A program made the translations under genes and the position numbers. From the NCBI RefSeq assembly GCF_052857255.1, contig NC_135505.1, forward strand, positions 64,469,149 to 64,533,148: a DNA stretch of 64,000 nucleotides, written 5' to 3'. The notes under the pieces were generated by a model that was not told where the DNA came from, ran no database searches, and saw nothing but the letters and a program-made list of their open reading frames with translations. Each line of letters opens with the position of its first letter. Within the stretch, counting starts at the first letter, position 1. Positions 1 to 11,500 of the stretch are shown piece after piece. The stretch comes from Amblyomma americanum. Its lineage: Eukaryota; Arthropoda; Arachnida; Ixodida; Ixodidae.

Positions 1-1779
1 TGACTCAACACTGAGCTTTAAATATGATTTTCTTCATGACTAGTATTTATATGCCTACCGTTCAACTTTGCCACCATAAACAACTTTTCCTCTTCGTCTC
101 CAATGTAACTATTATGCCGAGGCTGCAGAGAGATTCCAGTTTAATTCCTGCGCGTAACTTATGTCACTGTGATGGGTCTCGATATTTATTGTAGTATTCC
201 AGATATAGTGCGTCTGCCTACCTGCTGCATTTAATTATTGCTATTTCATCAATCTGCTAAGGACAAATATACTTTAGATACGCTGCCGTGTTAAATAATT
301 TTTGACTCATTTGCGTATGCTCCTCGACGAATATACACGCAGCATTCCCGACATTCTTACAGGACAAAACGTTTCTATGTGACATGCAAGCCACTTGTAG
401 GGCTTCGTAGCATTCTGAACTATTCTTTAAAACATTATTTCTTAGTATATTGCAGTTTATCGTAGTTTACTCAAATAAAAGAAAAGCTTTCCCATCGTAT
501 ATCATCACAAATGGTGTGTCCGCTTTCAGTTGATGTCAATGAACATATTGGCGTCTTTCGGTGGATGGCTCTGACGGATGCTTTTCTGGAAACCTGCGGC
601 GACCGGCTAAAGTTGCCTTTCTGGCATTGCTTCCGACGCATTCTCCACCTCCACTTCAACGTGTCAAAGGATCACATATCGTTTATATTGGTTCTGAGAG
701 TGATTAGCCACTCGGGACATATTTAAGGTGTGCAGAACGCTTGGTACACCACAATAGTGTCGTGTTTCTAGAATATTGCGCTGGAAGTTTTGGCATAAGC
801 AGAGCTGCTGTGTGGGCTCTCCTGGTACTTAGATACTCCGCTCTACACAACAAAAATTATATGGCTGAGTCTAGAGTTTATAGATCACCCTTTTATACAC
901 CTGTCGGGAAAGCTTTCATAGACATAAGTCTTGTTCGTCAGTGGACACTCTGTTGGGACCTGACGCAAGGAGAGCAGTGGTAAAAACGCGAGCTTTCAGC
1001 ATATGTTTACAAGTCTGAAGGGCACGCGTTCTGATTTCTGCATATCATATATGGATAAGTCTGTCTTGAAAAGACTCTGATAGTTGAGAGCTCTTGGGGT
1101 ACAGACCGTGCAAACTTTTTTGAAGATGAGAAAACTGGGCTTGCCATTACCACATTGATTAGAGAATGCAGCGAAGCCGCAAGGAAAGCACGTATATGAG
1201 AACCTTTCGGTTTTATTGTGCGTTTGTTCAGTGTGCCCCTTCACGGTCTTTTATCACTGGCTTTCAAGAAAGTTTTTATCAACGTGAAAACCGAGCGGAA
1301 GCTTGTTGGGTGTTCGCATGACGACACACGAGATATGAGAAAAACAAAGGCCTGAATAGTGAGGATTACGATATATGCCTATAAGGAAAGACGCAGCAAT
1401 TATCTCACTCTTATTTGACACTCCTATCCTGTCGTTTGGCAAAAAAGTGGCTGTGAGGACAGGAATGGCAAAGAAACTGCCACATTTTTTTATGGAGACA
1501 TGATTCACACCGTGAGGGAAGTGAGGCTTCCTAACAACGTTCTAAATGTAACGTGGTAGCATTTAGATTGCCTGATATGGCGTCTGCAAAAATCGAGCGT
1601 CTAATCTTGCGATTTTCCTGCCTAATTTACGGTTAGAACCAGTTTCATTGCCTTATATCTGATGCATGAGTCTTCACTTTCTTAGAACATCCATGTACCT
1701 TTCGTGGATTACCATCTGGGATTATATTAATCAGACTCGCGAGTGGACCTTAATGCACTAACTAATCCCAACATTAAGC
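1..1779. other. unassigned, no gene recognised
   Basis: AT-rich DNA with only short, incoherent open frames on both strands. A stretch near 375-416 (ctatgtgaca followed by cttcgtagcattct) resembles a stretch near 39183-39231, so part of this region is probably a diverged dispersed repeat. No splice-flanked coding segment, RNA gene or transposon motif was recognised. Confidence 0.5.
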
Positions 1780-1985
1780 TTAACCAATTTTGGCGGTTGG
1801 CCGTTTTTGAAACCATGCTCTCAGCGCACTTAGGATGAGGCACAAGAACAAGAAGTACGACAGGGCGAGGCGCTGAACTATTAAATTTTATTTTGGAAGG
1901 CAAGGCGGACCAGTATTGACGAAGTACCCTATCAGGCCACATGACCACAAGAAATAAATAAAACCGAACGAAACTTTACACAAAA
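1780..1985 (-). repeat. Penelope-like element leader-type fragment
   Basis: The minus strand here aligns by eye with the plus strand at 6905-7100. Both carry the same ordered words: a T-rich start, ggtcatgtggcctg, gtccgcctt, then gtcgtacttcttgttctt, cctcatcctaagtgcgc and an ATG. I read it as the upstream leader of a Penelope-like element lying just downstream of the 3' end of the adjacent minus-strand copy, as expected for partial head-to-tail PLE copies. The match between the two places is seen directly. Assigning them to the PLE leader is inference from position. Confidence 0.5.
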
Positions 1986-1986
1986 A

Positions 1987-2080
1987 TTTCGAGTACGATT
2001 TTTCGTACTTGAAAATTTTGCGTAATGTTTTCGAGGGCAAGTTCACGTGACGCAGTTTCGAGGGCAAGACCTCACGTGAC
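1987..2080. repeat. 12-bp-stem hairpin plus 27-bp direct duplication at PLE end
   Basis: Positions 1987-1998 (tttcgagtacga) and 2003-2014 (tcgtacttgaaa) form a 12-bp inverted pair with one mismatch around a 4-nt loop. Just after it, tttcgagggcaag occurs at 2029 and again at 2056, a 27-bp period with cacgtgac following each copy. The block marks the junction between the minus-strand PLE 3' end and the leader-type fragment. Confidence 0.6.
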
Positions 2081-3975
2081 TAAGAAAAAAAATACAAAAT
2101 AAGAACAACGCAAAGCTTCAAATATCTTCCTACAAAAGAAACCAACTCAGGTGAAAAATTTTGTGCAGCTCAAAGTGATACACAAAAAAACACACCTAGA
2201 GCAACCTGGAAGGAAAACCAATCGCTAAAGTTGTGACTACACGCATGAAGAAAAACTCGATGGACAATGATAGGCAACACCAACCACGCAAAAAAAAACA
2301 TGAAAAGAAGGAAGGGGAAGTAAAAACGTTAGAACGCTGGAAAAACCAACAATTAACACAACCAGTAAAGTAATATGCGCTAAAATTAAGGTAGTGAACA
2401 TAAAAATGCCAACAAACAACGCGGCAAAACATAAAAAATACCAAAATAAAAACCTTGAAGAGAACAAAAAGAAAAGCAAGCAAAGTAAAAGTGTTCTTAT
2501 TATGTAAAAAGGCTAACTTTTTTTTCGCCAAAGAAACTGAATTTTTGCTGACACACCCATCATTCACGCGGATTATGTTGGCAGCTTCTATTATCGCACG
2601 TATCAGCTTATACTCGTGTTTACCTATCACCGTCATCTTTTCGAAGTCAGGCAAGCAAACAGATTTCAAAATTTTACAGTCGCGGCAGTGAATGCCATGA
2701 TGTCGGACCTTTTGACTCGCATTGTTATAATGTTCTTTCAGCCCCTGATATGAACATCGGCCCGTTTGACAAACGTATGTTTTGCTATATGACACAGTAT
2801 TCGAATGTACAACTTACTCTGAACACTGAACGAACGCCTGTTGGTGGCGAGTAGAGCAAGCACTCTTCTCTTGTATCTTTTTTGTTCACTGGTGCAGAGA
2901 CGAGATGACTGCTCAGGACCGCTGAAAACAACCTTGACGTTTATCTTTTTTCATATTTTCTTAGGTTACGGGAAATCGTATGCTGGTAAGGCATAACCAC
3001 CATTTTTTTCTATTCTTTTCACTTTATTTTTCTGATCGTTTTGGCTTCTTCAATATTGTTTCGGCAGTGAAAGGAACGAGTTTTGGAGGGTAGCCTGTTT
3101 TTACCAATCTGCTTGCCCGCAAAAGGGAACTGGTTTCTAATCTATGACTACAGGACTTTCCAGGAGCCTTTTTAAGCACAGCTTGAACTAAATTTCTTTT
3201 CACCAGCTTTGAATGGCTCGAGACAAACGGAAGAATCGCCTTTTTGGCTCTAGGCTTGTATATCCAGCAAATATAATCTATCTTGAATTCGAGACTGAGC
3301 TCGAGGAATTTTAGGTGCCCTTCTTCTGGCAATCCATGAGTTAAGCAAAGAGGATGCAGGCATTGTGACAAAAACTGCTAAACAATGTGTCACTTCGGAA
3401 TCAAAAGTATCCTGATTACAATTTAAATGTACAAACAATTATCAACAAATCTGAATATTATGCGACCTTCGTTTCTTCCAGGTGGCTGTCGACAATGGTG
3501 TCCACTTAAGATAGATGCAGCTTGCTTAACACCATGGCTATAACAAAACCAATACAAATGCCTTGTTTTTGCAAAAAAAGACATTGATTCCACAGAAAAA
3601 GTTGACAAAGAAGGCTGATAACAGATCCATGAAACGTTCACCAGGGTTTGAACATTCGTTTAAGCCGACAGCACCAAACTTATGTATACTATCATTGACA
3701 CATATGTGTAGGTCATCTAGGTGAATGAAGTAATATAAGCCTTAAATATCTATCAAAAATCCTGACAGCGGGTGTGTCGCCTGGTCTTTCAGAAACTGAA
3801 TGGCGTCTTTCGAATTTTTTACTATGAACGGATCCTGGTTCATTACTTTCTTCAGATGTTGCTGCGAAAACATTCCTACTCATTTTTCCAAGTTCTAGTT
3901 TCTGACTCAATTACATGGAGAGGGCATCCTGGCTTGTGCCTGTTTGCCGTGAAGAACATTTGAAGGTTTAATTTC
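2015..3975 (-). pseudogene. Penelope-like element, 3' half (left palindrome arm)
   Basis: This is a degenerate, 5'-truncated PLE read on the minus strand. From 5' to 3' it shows an RT-region segment (3713-3910, with DPFIVKNSKDAIQFLKD-like words in frame-broken form), the RT C-terminal part (3024-3371: LKFLELSLEFKIDYICW, then PFVSSHSKLVKRNLV and GYPPKLV) and the start of a GIY-YIG-like endonuclease (2600-2795: YVCQTGRCSYQGLKEH followed by HCRDCK). In PLEs these domains make one protein for target-primed reverse transcription. The copy is broken by frameshifts and stops and cannot encode an enzyme. The hydrophobic tail of the open frame at 2196-2500 is read-through of A-rich 3' sequence, not protein. 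It pairs as an inverted repeat with 4080-6012. Confidence 0.8.
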
Positions 3976-4079
3976 TCCATATCTTTTATAGCGTTAGAAA
4001 GGACGGGTTAGACAGGTTAAACAGGAGCAGGATGCAGAAACCAGTATGCCCTCTGCGTGTGTCAGAAGAGGGCAAATAC
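3976..4079. other. palindrome centre between the two PLE arms
   Basis: About 100 bp of unpaired sequence lies at the symmetry axis near 4025. The right arm starts with aacagcgcaatc-type sequence at about 4114, a word that recurs in the hairpin at 49571-49669. Confidence 0.4.
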
Positions 4080-6012
4080 GGGCTGGTTGGTACATGTTTT
4101 ACGAATTGGAAAAAACAGCGCAATCAAAGACGAGACACAATAGAAGCACAAAACACTGGTCTTAGCAGGAATGTGCAGGAATGTTTTTGCCGCAGCATGT
4201 GAAGAAACTGCAGGCCCAGGATCATTTCTTGGTACGAAATTGGAATGATGTCAATCCGTTTCTGAAAACCCAGCAAACAAAACCGCTCTTATGTTTTTCG
4301 ATACATATTAAAGACATATTACTCAATCCCTCAAGATGACCTACTCTGATGTGTCAATCATAGGATAGATAAGCTTGGAGCTGCCGCATTTCAAAACAAA
4401 TATTGCATCTCTGTTCAAGGCTTCATGGCTCTGTTATCACCTTACCTAAAATCAACTTTTGCTATGTAGAATGAATCTCTATTTTTTTTCACAAGCGAGG
4501 CGTTTGTATTGGTTTTGTTATAGCCCCGGTGTTAAGCAAGCTGTATCTAGCTGAACTGGACAACATTGTCGACAGCCACCTGGAAGGAACGAAGGTCGTA
4601 AAAGTATTCAGATTTGATGATGATTTTCTTGCACGTTTACAGTGTAACCAGGATACTTTTGATTTGAAAGTGTCACATTGCTTAGCAGTTTTTCCCAGTG
4701 TCTGAAACCTCTTTGTTTAACTCCTGGATTGCCAGAAGAAGGACTCCTAAAATTCCTCGAGCTCAATTTTAAATTCAAGATCGGCCATGTTTGATGGACT
4801 TACAAGCCTAGAGCCTAAAAGGCGATTCTTCCGTTTGGCTCGAGCCATTCTAAGCTCGTAGAAAAAAATTAGCTCAAGCTGTGTTTAAAAAGGCTCCTCG
4901 AAAGTCCTGTATTCATAGATTATAAACCAGGTTCATTTTGCGGGCAAGCACATTGAAAAAGGCAGGCTACCCTCCAAAACTTGTCCCTTTCATTGCCGAA
5001 GCTAATTTGAAGAAGAGAAACGATCAGAAAAATGAAGTCAAAAGAATATAAAGAAATTGGTGGTTATGCCTTACCAGCATACGATTTCCCGTAACCTAAG
5101 AAAATATGACAAAACGTTAGGCGTCGAGGTTGTTTTCAGCGCTCTTGAGCGGTTATCTCGTCTGTGCAACAATGATTGAAAAGAGACAAGAGAAGAGTAC
5201 TTGCACCACTCGCCACCAACAGGCGTTCGTTCAATGTTCAGAGTAAGTTGCCTATTCGATTCCTGTGTCATGTGGAAAGCATACTTTGGTCAGACGGGTG
5301 GATGTTCAAATCAGAGGCTGAAAGAACATGACAAAAATGTGACGCAAAAGTTCCGAAATCTTGGCATTCACTGCCGCGACTCTAAAGATTAGAAATCGAG
5401 TTGCTTGCCTTACTTCGAAAAGACCACAGCAATAGGGAAGCACAACAATAAGCTTACAGGTGAGACAATAGGTGCTGGCAACGTAATCTGTGTCTAAGCA
5501 AACCTTCGGTTTCTATTGAGGAAAAACAGTTAGCCTTTTTAGATACTAACAACACTCTTTATCTTGCTTGATTTTATTTTTTTTCTCATCAAGGTTTTTA
5601 ACCTCCTTGGTGTTTTTTATGTTTTCTCGTGTTGTTTGTTGGCATTTAATTTTCGCCGTCATGATTTTATCGCTTATAACATGTTTTTACTAGCTGTATA
5701 AATTGTTAGCTGGTACAGTATTTTAACGTTTTTACTTTCCCTTCCCTGTTTTTAGGCTTGTCATTATTGTGTTTGCGTAATTGTTCATGAAGTTTTTCTT
5801 CATGCGTAATGTAATAGATTTAGCGATGTGTTTTCCTTCCAGGTGGTTCTAGGGTTGATTTTTTTGCGCTTGGTGACCTTGTTCTTGTATTAGTTTGAGC
5901 TGCGCAAAAATTTTACCTCAGTTGGTGTCCTTAGTAGGAAGATATCTTACATTTTCCTTGTGATTCTGTGTTTTTCTTAATCACGTGAGGTCTTGTCCTC
6001 GCTTCTTCGTAC
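4080..6012 (+). pseudogene. Penelope-like element, 3' half (right palindrome arm)
   Basis: This is the plus-strand counterpart of the left arm. Paired landmarks sum to a constant near 8050: 3778-3880 with 4171-4262, gtcgacagccacc near 4569 with its complement near 3484, and cacgtgaggtcttgtcctcg near 5983 with its complement near 2050. RT motif A is visible near 4300-4330 as a decayed YYSIPQDDLL-like reading. The C-terminal RT region follows at about 4720-5040. The GIY-YIG-like start is at 5201-5392 (AYFGQTGGCSNQRLKEH, then HCRDS). Numerous frame breaks make it a pseudogene. The arms are clearly diverged from each other, so the palindrome is old or was formed from two different copies. Confidence 0.8.
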
Positions 6013-6037
6013 CTGCAATGTTAATAGCGTTTGCTCT

Positions 6038-6180
6038 TACTCATCACGTTTCGAGATTTCGTGGGGTCTGCTACCACCATGACATCACAGCGCCATCTGT
6101 GGCAGCAACTACTCATCACGTTTAGAGATTTCGTGAGGTCTCCCAGCATCCTAAAATCACAGCACCATCTGTGGCAGAAA
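6038..6180. repeat. 71-bp tandem duplication
   Basis: Two tandem copies of about 71 bp each start with tactcatcacgttt and end with cgccatctgtggcag or caccatctgtggcag. They follow the right PLE arm directly and also contain gagatttcgtg(g/a)ggtct, which resembles the PLE terminal sequence. Confidence 0.7.
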
Positions 6181-6904
6181 GTAGAAAGCACATCGCGCAT
6201 TGAGACTTGTAGCGCCATCTAGAATAGCACTATAGAAACAACCAGATGCAACATGCAATGTTGAGGTCACAGTCCTATATGGTGTATAGATGTGGAACTA
6301 TGTGAGTATGACGTCAAGGGACCAAATGGTGGCATAGTTTCGGTCTGCCTAATTCAACATTAATTGGTTGTGCCCTCCCATTCCTTTCCTCATTCCCAAC
6401 AAATGTCCTATATTTGGTAGGAAATCGGTCCTGTTACGTGACCGCTACGTACATCTGAATTCGTTCCGCTATATATACTCTGACAACAACGGGCACCCAT
6501 CCGGGGACAGTTGTGTACAGAATTTGGTAGGCAAACAAAGTCCTATGGGTTTAAATAATAAGTAAACATTATATACACACAATACTAATTGAAACGTGAC
6601 CATATTGCACCGCAAACAGAATTCTAGGCCCACCTTGACCCAACAAACGAAGCAAATTCTGTTGGGGACGTATGTTGAGGAGGTGTTACTGGACAAGGGG
6701 TAGACGAGCAGCGTACTTTCTCTGATAGATAGCGCTAGGTGGTGATCGCCCCTCTAGGCGCGTTCTTGCACGCGTAGCCGAGAACGGTGACAATCCACCC
6801 CATTTCAAAGGGCATTACATTCCTTTTCTCGAGACGAGCGGCGCGTTCTTCGCTTTATTTGTCTATTAAACCAAGCAGCTAACGCTCCTTACTTCAACGC
6901 CTTT
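6181..6904. other. unassigned insertion in right PLE flank
   Basis: About 700 bp without recognisable coding sequence. It offsets the right leader-type fragment (6905) relative to its mirror position on the left (1985), so it was probably added to the right side of the palindrome or lost from the left. Confidence 0.4.
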
Positions 6905-7100
6905 CCGACGGGTGCGCTTTTTTGTGTGCGCAGTTTCGCTTGGTTTTTTTATTTCTTCATGGTCATGTGGCCTGGTCGGCCACTTCTTAAACACTAGTCC
7001 GCCTTTTCTTTCAAAGCAAAAGTTTATAGTTCTGTGCCTCGTCCCGTCGTACTTCTTGTTCTTTTGCCTCATCCTAAGTGCGCGGCTAGCATGGACCTTA
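6905..7100 (+). repeat. Penelope-like element leader-type fragment
   Basis: Homologous to the minus strand of 1780-1985. It shares ggtcatgtggcctggtcgg, gtccgcctt, gtcgtacttcttgttctt and cctcatcctaagtgcgcgg before an ATG near 7090. The open frame that runs from here to 7466 was not matched to any protein. Confidence 0.5.
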
Positions 7101-9037
7101 ACCAACTATCCCAACAAGTATTGCTTTTTCGAAAATTTTGTCGGTTCCGTAGAATTTCCGGGGGTTGGCTCGCTCAAAGATTTTAGGAGTTCTGTGATTT
7201 TGAAGCATGACGCCGCCCTCTTTTTGGCTCACTGTCTATCACGTGGTGTTGAAGACGTCACGACTATACCGACCGCATTTATAGATACTCAGGAGTCTTC
7301 ATACCACTACTGCCGCGGTGTGCAGCGCTTAAGAGTTGTTCCACTTGCCCAAAAGGTGGCTTCAGTCACAGCCACTGGCGGGGCTTGTGTCACTAAGCTT
7401 TTTTTCTCTTCCCGAGGTCCAGTAAGGCCCGTGGTCAGGACGAAGGTCAGCAGGTGGCAACTGTAATATATGCTTTTTAAATATTGCGTCTGCTCATGCC
7501 ACAGGGAGCAGGTATTTCACAACCCGGTAGGCAGGTAACCACGTGTCATGGTGACAAAGTTGTGATGGCGTCCCCACGTCACGTGATCTCTCAGTCATTC
7601 AGAAAATGAAATTTGGCAGTACTATCTGTTTCATTTGAGTTCGTGACCCCGCATGAAGAAGTCATCTGTCAGTTGATAATCAGGGATTTTCAAATGGAGA
7701 AATTTTGCCTCACTGGTCAATTTGGGTCACGTAACTTTGGTGACGTCAGGTGTGTCACATGACCAAGAAGAACCATTCATGGATTTTCATTACGGAGAGA
7801 CCAGAAAGTGCATTTTGCCAACCTAAGTGCTATCGCGTTAAAGAAACAGCAGGCAGGAAAAAGAACAGAATGTGCCGCCACAGAGGAGGGCACCAAAATA
7901 ATTTCCACGATATTCCGTTCTATAACGCGCAATACCCATGCAGCGCAGGTCATCGGCCCAATATTGCAACAGGATGGTCCCATCCTGGTCCTTTTTAGTG
8001 CCAGCTTTTCCAATACATTTCCAATGTCAGCCCAATTACTTGTGCTGCTTGGGTATGCATAGCTCGGGGGTGCCTTTCGCGCTTTGCCTCAGTCGAAGCG
8101 CGACCAGGGTTTTGCCGACGTCCTTTGGGTCAGCAACCGAGTAAGGACTGAAGCAGGTATTGGAAATAGAAAGGTGTGCTGTAGTAAAGGGGTGCTATTA
8201 ATCAGACCACTTCGGGTTTTGTTAACTTTCACAGACATTACAAAGCAGACAGATGTCTTTTTCATTTCGCCTCAATAAACACTGCCGCCGTGGCTGCGAA
8301 TTTATCAGGTGTGTTTATGTTCAGCACGCGAATGCGGCACCAGAAAGAAATATGAATTTCAAACTATCCTTTGGCAGCTGCCATATGGTGGTACACAGCT
8401 TAGAATGCACATTGATAGCCGTGTTAGGTTAGATATTTTAGAAGCCACCCACGTACAATTAGAAAAAAAGTAATATTTGCCTTTTGGAGGGCGGGGAGGA
8501 CAGTGGCTACGTATGCAGACGCGCTGGAGAGTTCAGTTAACGTGTGCGGCGACTATAGGAGCAGTAATTAACTATGCAGAATCCTGGAGTGTGTGCTCGG
8601 CCACTGTGGCTCTTGTGTATGCGCTGCAGAGCATGCACTGCATGGGCTGTTGTAGCTGTTTGCAAGGCAAAGCAGGAAGCCATAATTTTTTTATTTGGTT
8701 GCATCTGCTGAGCAATATTTTCCCCCTGCTTTTCCGCCCCTCGGCTTGTTTTGGGCAATTGCGTATATCTCCTTTATTAAGCGTACTATTAACATCAGCA
8801 AAATAAGGACACAATTAACTTTGTCAGGTGGGCATATTGTAACTCTGCCGCCTAACGGAAAATTTCTCATTTAATCCCTGCAGCGTGTGTTGTCAGGAAA
8901 TTACCAAGGAGGAGTTTCTTTTAATAGCAAAGGGCTTCTCTAGAATTTTGGCTATCCTTTGTCTTTGGATTACTTTTTGCTAACCTGTAAAGACCTGAAG
9001 GTATATTGTAAAATAGTGTGTTAATATTCTATTCCAG
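7101..9037. other. unassigned, no gene recognised
   Basis: Mixed-composition DNA with overlapping short open frames on both strands and no frame that looks conserved. The stretch tgccgccgtggctgcg near 8283 weakly resembles a tick tRNA-derived SINE head, but nothing SINE-like follows. Repetitive origin is likely but not shown. Confidence 0.4.
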
Positions 9038-9268
9038 CCAACTGAAAAGGCACAGGAGGTAGGACGTCTCATCTCATCTGATCCCAACAGTTGGAAATCG
9101 CAGCTGCGTACCAGTATTACCTTCAGACGACAATCATTTGCGGAGCAGGTTACAATAATTGAGTCTGGTGGCTTGAACCACCGATTTGACATTGCGCTAT
9201 CCCGTGGTATGTACAACGTTGAAAATATGTTTGTAAATGGTGTGGAAGGCCGCCTTTTGGCGCCCTGA
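9038..9268 (+). CDS. possible exon, unknown protein
   Basis: A strong-looking 3' splice acceptor (ttaatattctattccag, ending at 9037) is followed by 76 open codons and a TGA at 9266-9268. The reading includes RLISSDPNSWKSQLRTSI, QSFAEQVTIIESGGL and GMYNVENMFVNGVEGRL, with ordinary amino-acid usage. I do not recognise the protein. It could be the last exon of a host gene or a fossil transposon frame. No upstream donor exon or polyadenylation signal was found, and an open run of this length also occurs by chance in a window this size. Confidence 0.22.
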   Translation, partial: PTEKAQEVGRLISSDPNSWKSQLRTSITFRRQSFAEQVTIIESGGLNHRFDIALSRGMYNVENMFVNGVEGRLLAP

Positions 9269-11179
9269 GAAAATTGGCAGCCACAAACCGTAGTAATTGT
9301 AATTGTCGACACCCTAGGCACAACTGTTGTTGAGGAAGATCTAAGGGGTTAAAAGAGATTCGCATGACGAACGCATAGGATTTTCTCTCGCCTCTCCTCC
9401 TCTCAGATTGTCATTTTAATGGCGCTATTCCAGCGATGCAGCGTTTCCGGGGAGCGTTCAAGTGCGGCCCACAACAGCGCCTCGTCACTGAGTTCAGCTG
9501 GCCGGATATCGGGAATAATTCCACCGCAGCACTATAGCACTTTTTTCAACGTTCCTGTCACTTGGCCAATTTCAAGAATGACGTCCACATACCTACCAGA
9601 AGAAGGGACTACCAAACTTCATTTTACTTTTTCACTGCAGCGTTTATGAGGACCACTTCGTGATTGCTGCCATTGTACACTTGACTTTTGTGGTGTTCGA
9701 TATATGATCATCCTGCAATTGCAAGCAGTTAGAAGGCATTGGTGTAAGTATAGGAGATGCAACAGCGCGGAGTGAGCGTGCCCATTATTAGCTCTAATGT
9801 AATTTATTGCCGATATTATTTGGGAAGGAACTCTAAAACTGAGGTTCTTTTTTGTGTGAACAATGCTAAATATGCCACACATTTATGTGTGCGGAACCCT
9901 CAATTTAATGTTTCAGGACACTTCATTCTCAACCCACCAGTTTAACCTAGTGTGGTTTATATGGCGCGGGTGAATTTTCACAGTAGCCAGCGCATGTATT
10001 GGGTTTATTAAGAGACGGATTGCACCGAGACCAGCGTGCCAATGTTTGTTCCTTTTGTTGCGTAGAATCTGTGAACTAGAAAATTTGGTACTATGCTGGC
10101 TCTTTGACTTCCACTGACCCTGCCATTTGCTTAATTTTACGACTGATATTTATTTAAACCTATTGCGTTTTCTGGCACCGTGCTATCGTGAGCACTGTCG
10201 CAATTTTTTGCAACACCGTCGTTCAGTTCTGTTATGAGAAAAGTAGGCCTCGAAATGCATGTCTTCTTCCCACAGTTTTTGGCTTTGAAAAATGATGATC
10301 AGTGTGGACATGTTGTATATACAGTTGTTTTGAGCAACATTCGCTATAGTTAGTGTTCAACAGCCATTCTTCATTCTGCAAGTGATTTTAGTGGGTTAGC
10401 ATCACGTATTTAAAATAAATTTCTTACTAGCGTGTGCGCGATTTGATATTCAGTGAGAAAAAATCCCCAATTCTCTTCAGTACTGGTTAAGAGCCAATTA
10501 TTTTATTTTTGCTTGTATTTCTCTTATGCTCCGGCATTCACGAAACCTATAAAGAGGTTAAGTGTTTATTGCGCACCGTTTGCTGGTGGCCCGCCTAGTT
10601 TACAGCCCCGGAGACTTTGCTGCTATACACTTGTAGCCTTAAACTTTCTTTAGTTCGCACGTTGAGCCGTGTGAGCCTACTGCCTCGTTATCAGTGTATT
10701 CACCTGAAAACACACATGGAAAGCCGCAAGGTACGTATAATGAACAGCTGTGGCCTAAAGCTTTGAATACTTAAAGCTGCAGCTTCAATTCTCGAACAAA
10801 AACCTGCAGCCGATTATGTTCAAAATGCGTGAAAGCATGAATATAGTGCTGCAAAAGTCAAGAGGGGTGAAATTCTTCATTTCTTCTTTTATAGCGAACA
10901 CAACAGAAGCATGGACGGGATAAAAGCAGCTGAACACTTTTTAGTTGTCGGCTTACAACTGCTCGTGTCACTATCAGTATTTTGATTACAGTGTTTTTGT
11001 ATTCAAAACAAGTTTCTTTCCTGCTCTTTGTTGTGCTGGCAACACTGGGTGCCTTAATGCATGCGGCTTCCTGCCCAGTAGCGTGTTACAAAGTGTTGTG
11101 GTGTTTTCAAAATTTAAACCAGAGAAAAGAGACTAGAAATGGCCCAGTTATCATATTCCCTATCGGAAAAATACACTCT
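9269..11179. other. unassigned, no gene recognised
   Basis: Non-coding DNA without recognised repeat or RNA gene. Several short open frames occur, none with domain-like content or convincing splice sites. Confidence 0.4.
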
Positions 11180-11500
11180 ACTGGGCATGCTGGTACCCGG
11201 CACCCGACATGATGGTGGATTATGATGATGGGCAATGTTGAGTTCCCACCATATGCTGGGTGTTGGGTATCATGGTGGGTGCCCAACATAGTGCTGGGTA
11301 CTGCTGGGTGCCGGGTAATGCACTGTTGACTGCCCAGCATAGTCTCGGGTGATCGTTTGTGCCGGGTAACATGTCGGGCACTGTTGGGTGGCCAGCATAG
11401 TACCAGGTACTGGTAGGTGCAAGGCATTATGGTGCTCATTGCTGAGTGCCTGGCATAGTACAATGTAGAATGCCGTGCATTGCTCAGGTGCAGCTATTAT
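11180..11500. repeat. degenerate minisatellite (GCTGGGTGCC/CAGCATAGT units)
   Basis: Diverged tandem units carry variants of gttgggtggccagcatagt and gctgggtgccgggta. The cagcatagt-type word recurs near 11284, 11335, 11394 and 11452, a spacing of 51-59 bp, and each long unit appears to be two half-units of about 29 bp. The minus-strand open frame through it (11107-11463) is a by-product of the repeat. Confidence 0.65.

Noticed and set aside
2196..2500. hydrophobic Phe/Val-rich C-terminal extension of the minus frame
   Set aside because: Translation of an A/T-rich PLE 3' UTR, not a membrane protein.
6912..7466. 184-codon plus-strand open frame
   Set aside because: Its first part overlaps the PLE leader-type repeat and the rest has no recognisable motif; this length is expected by chance in a window of this size.
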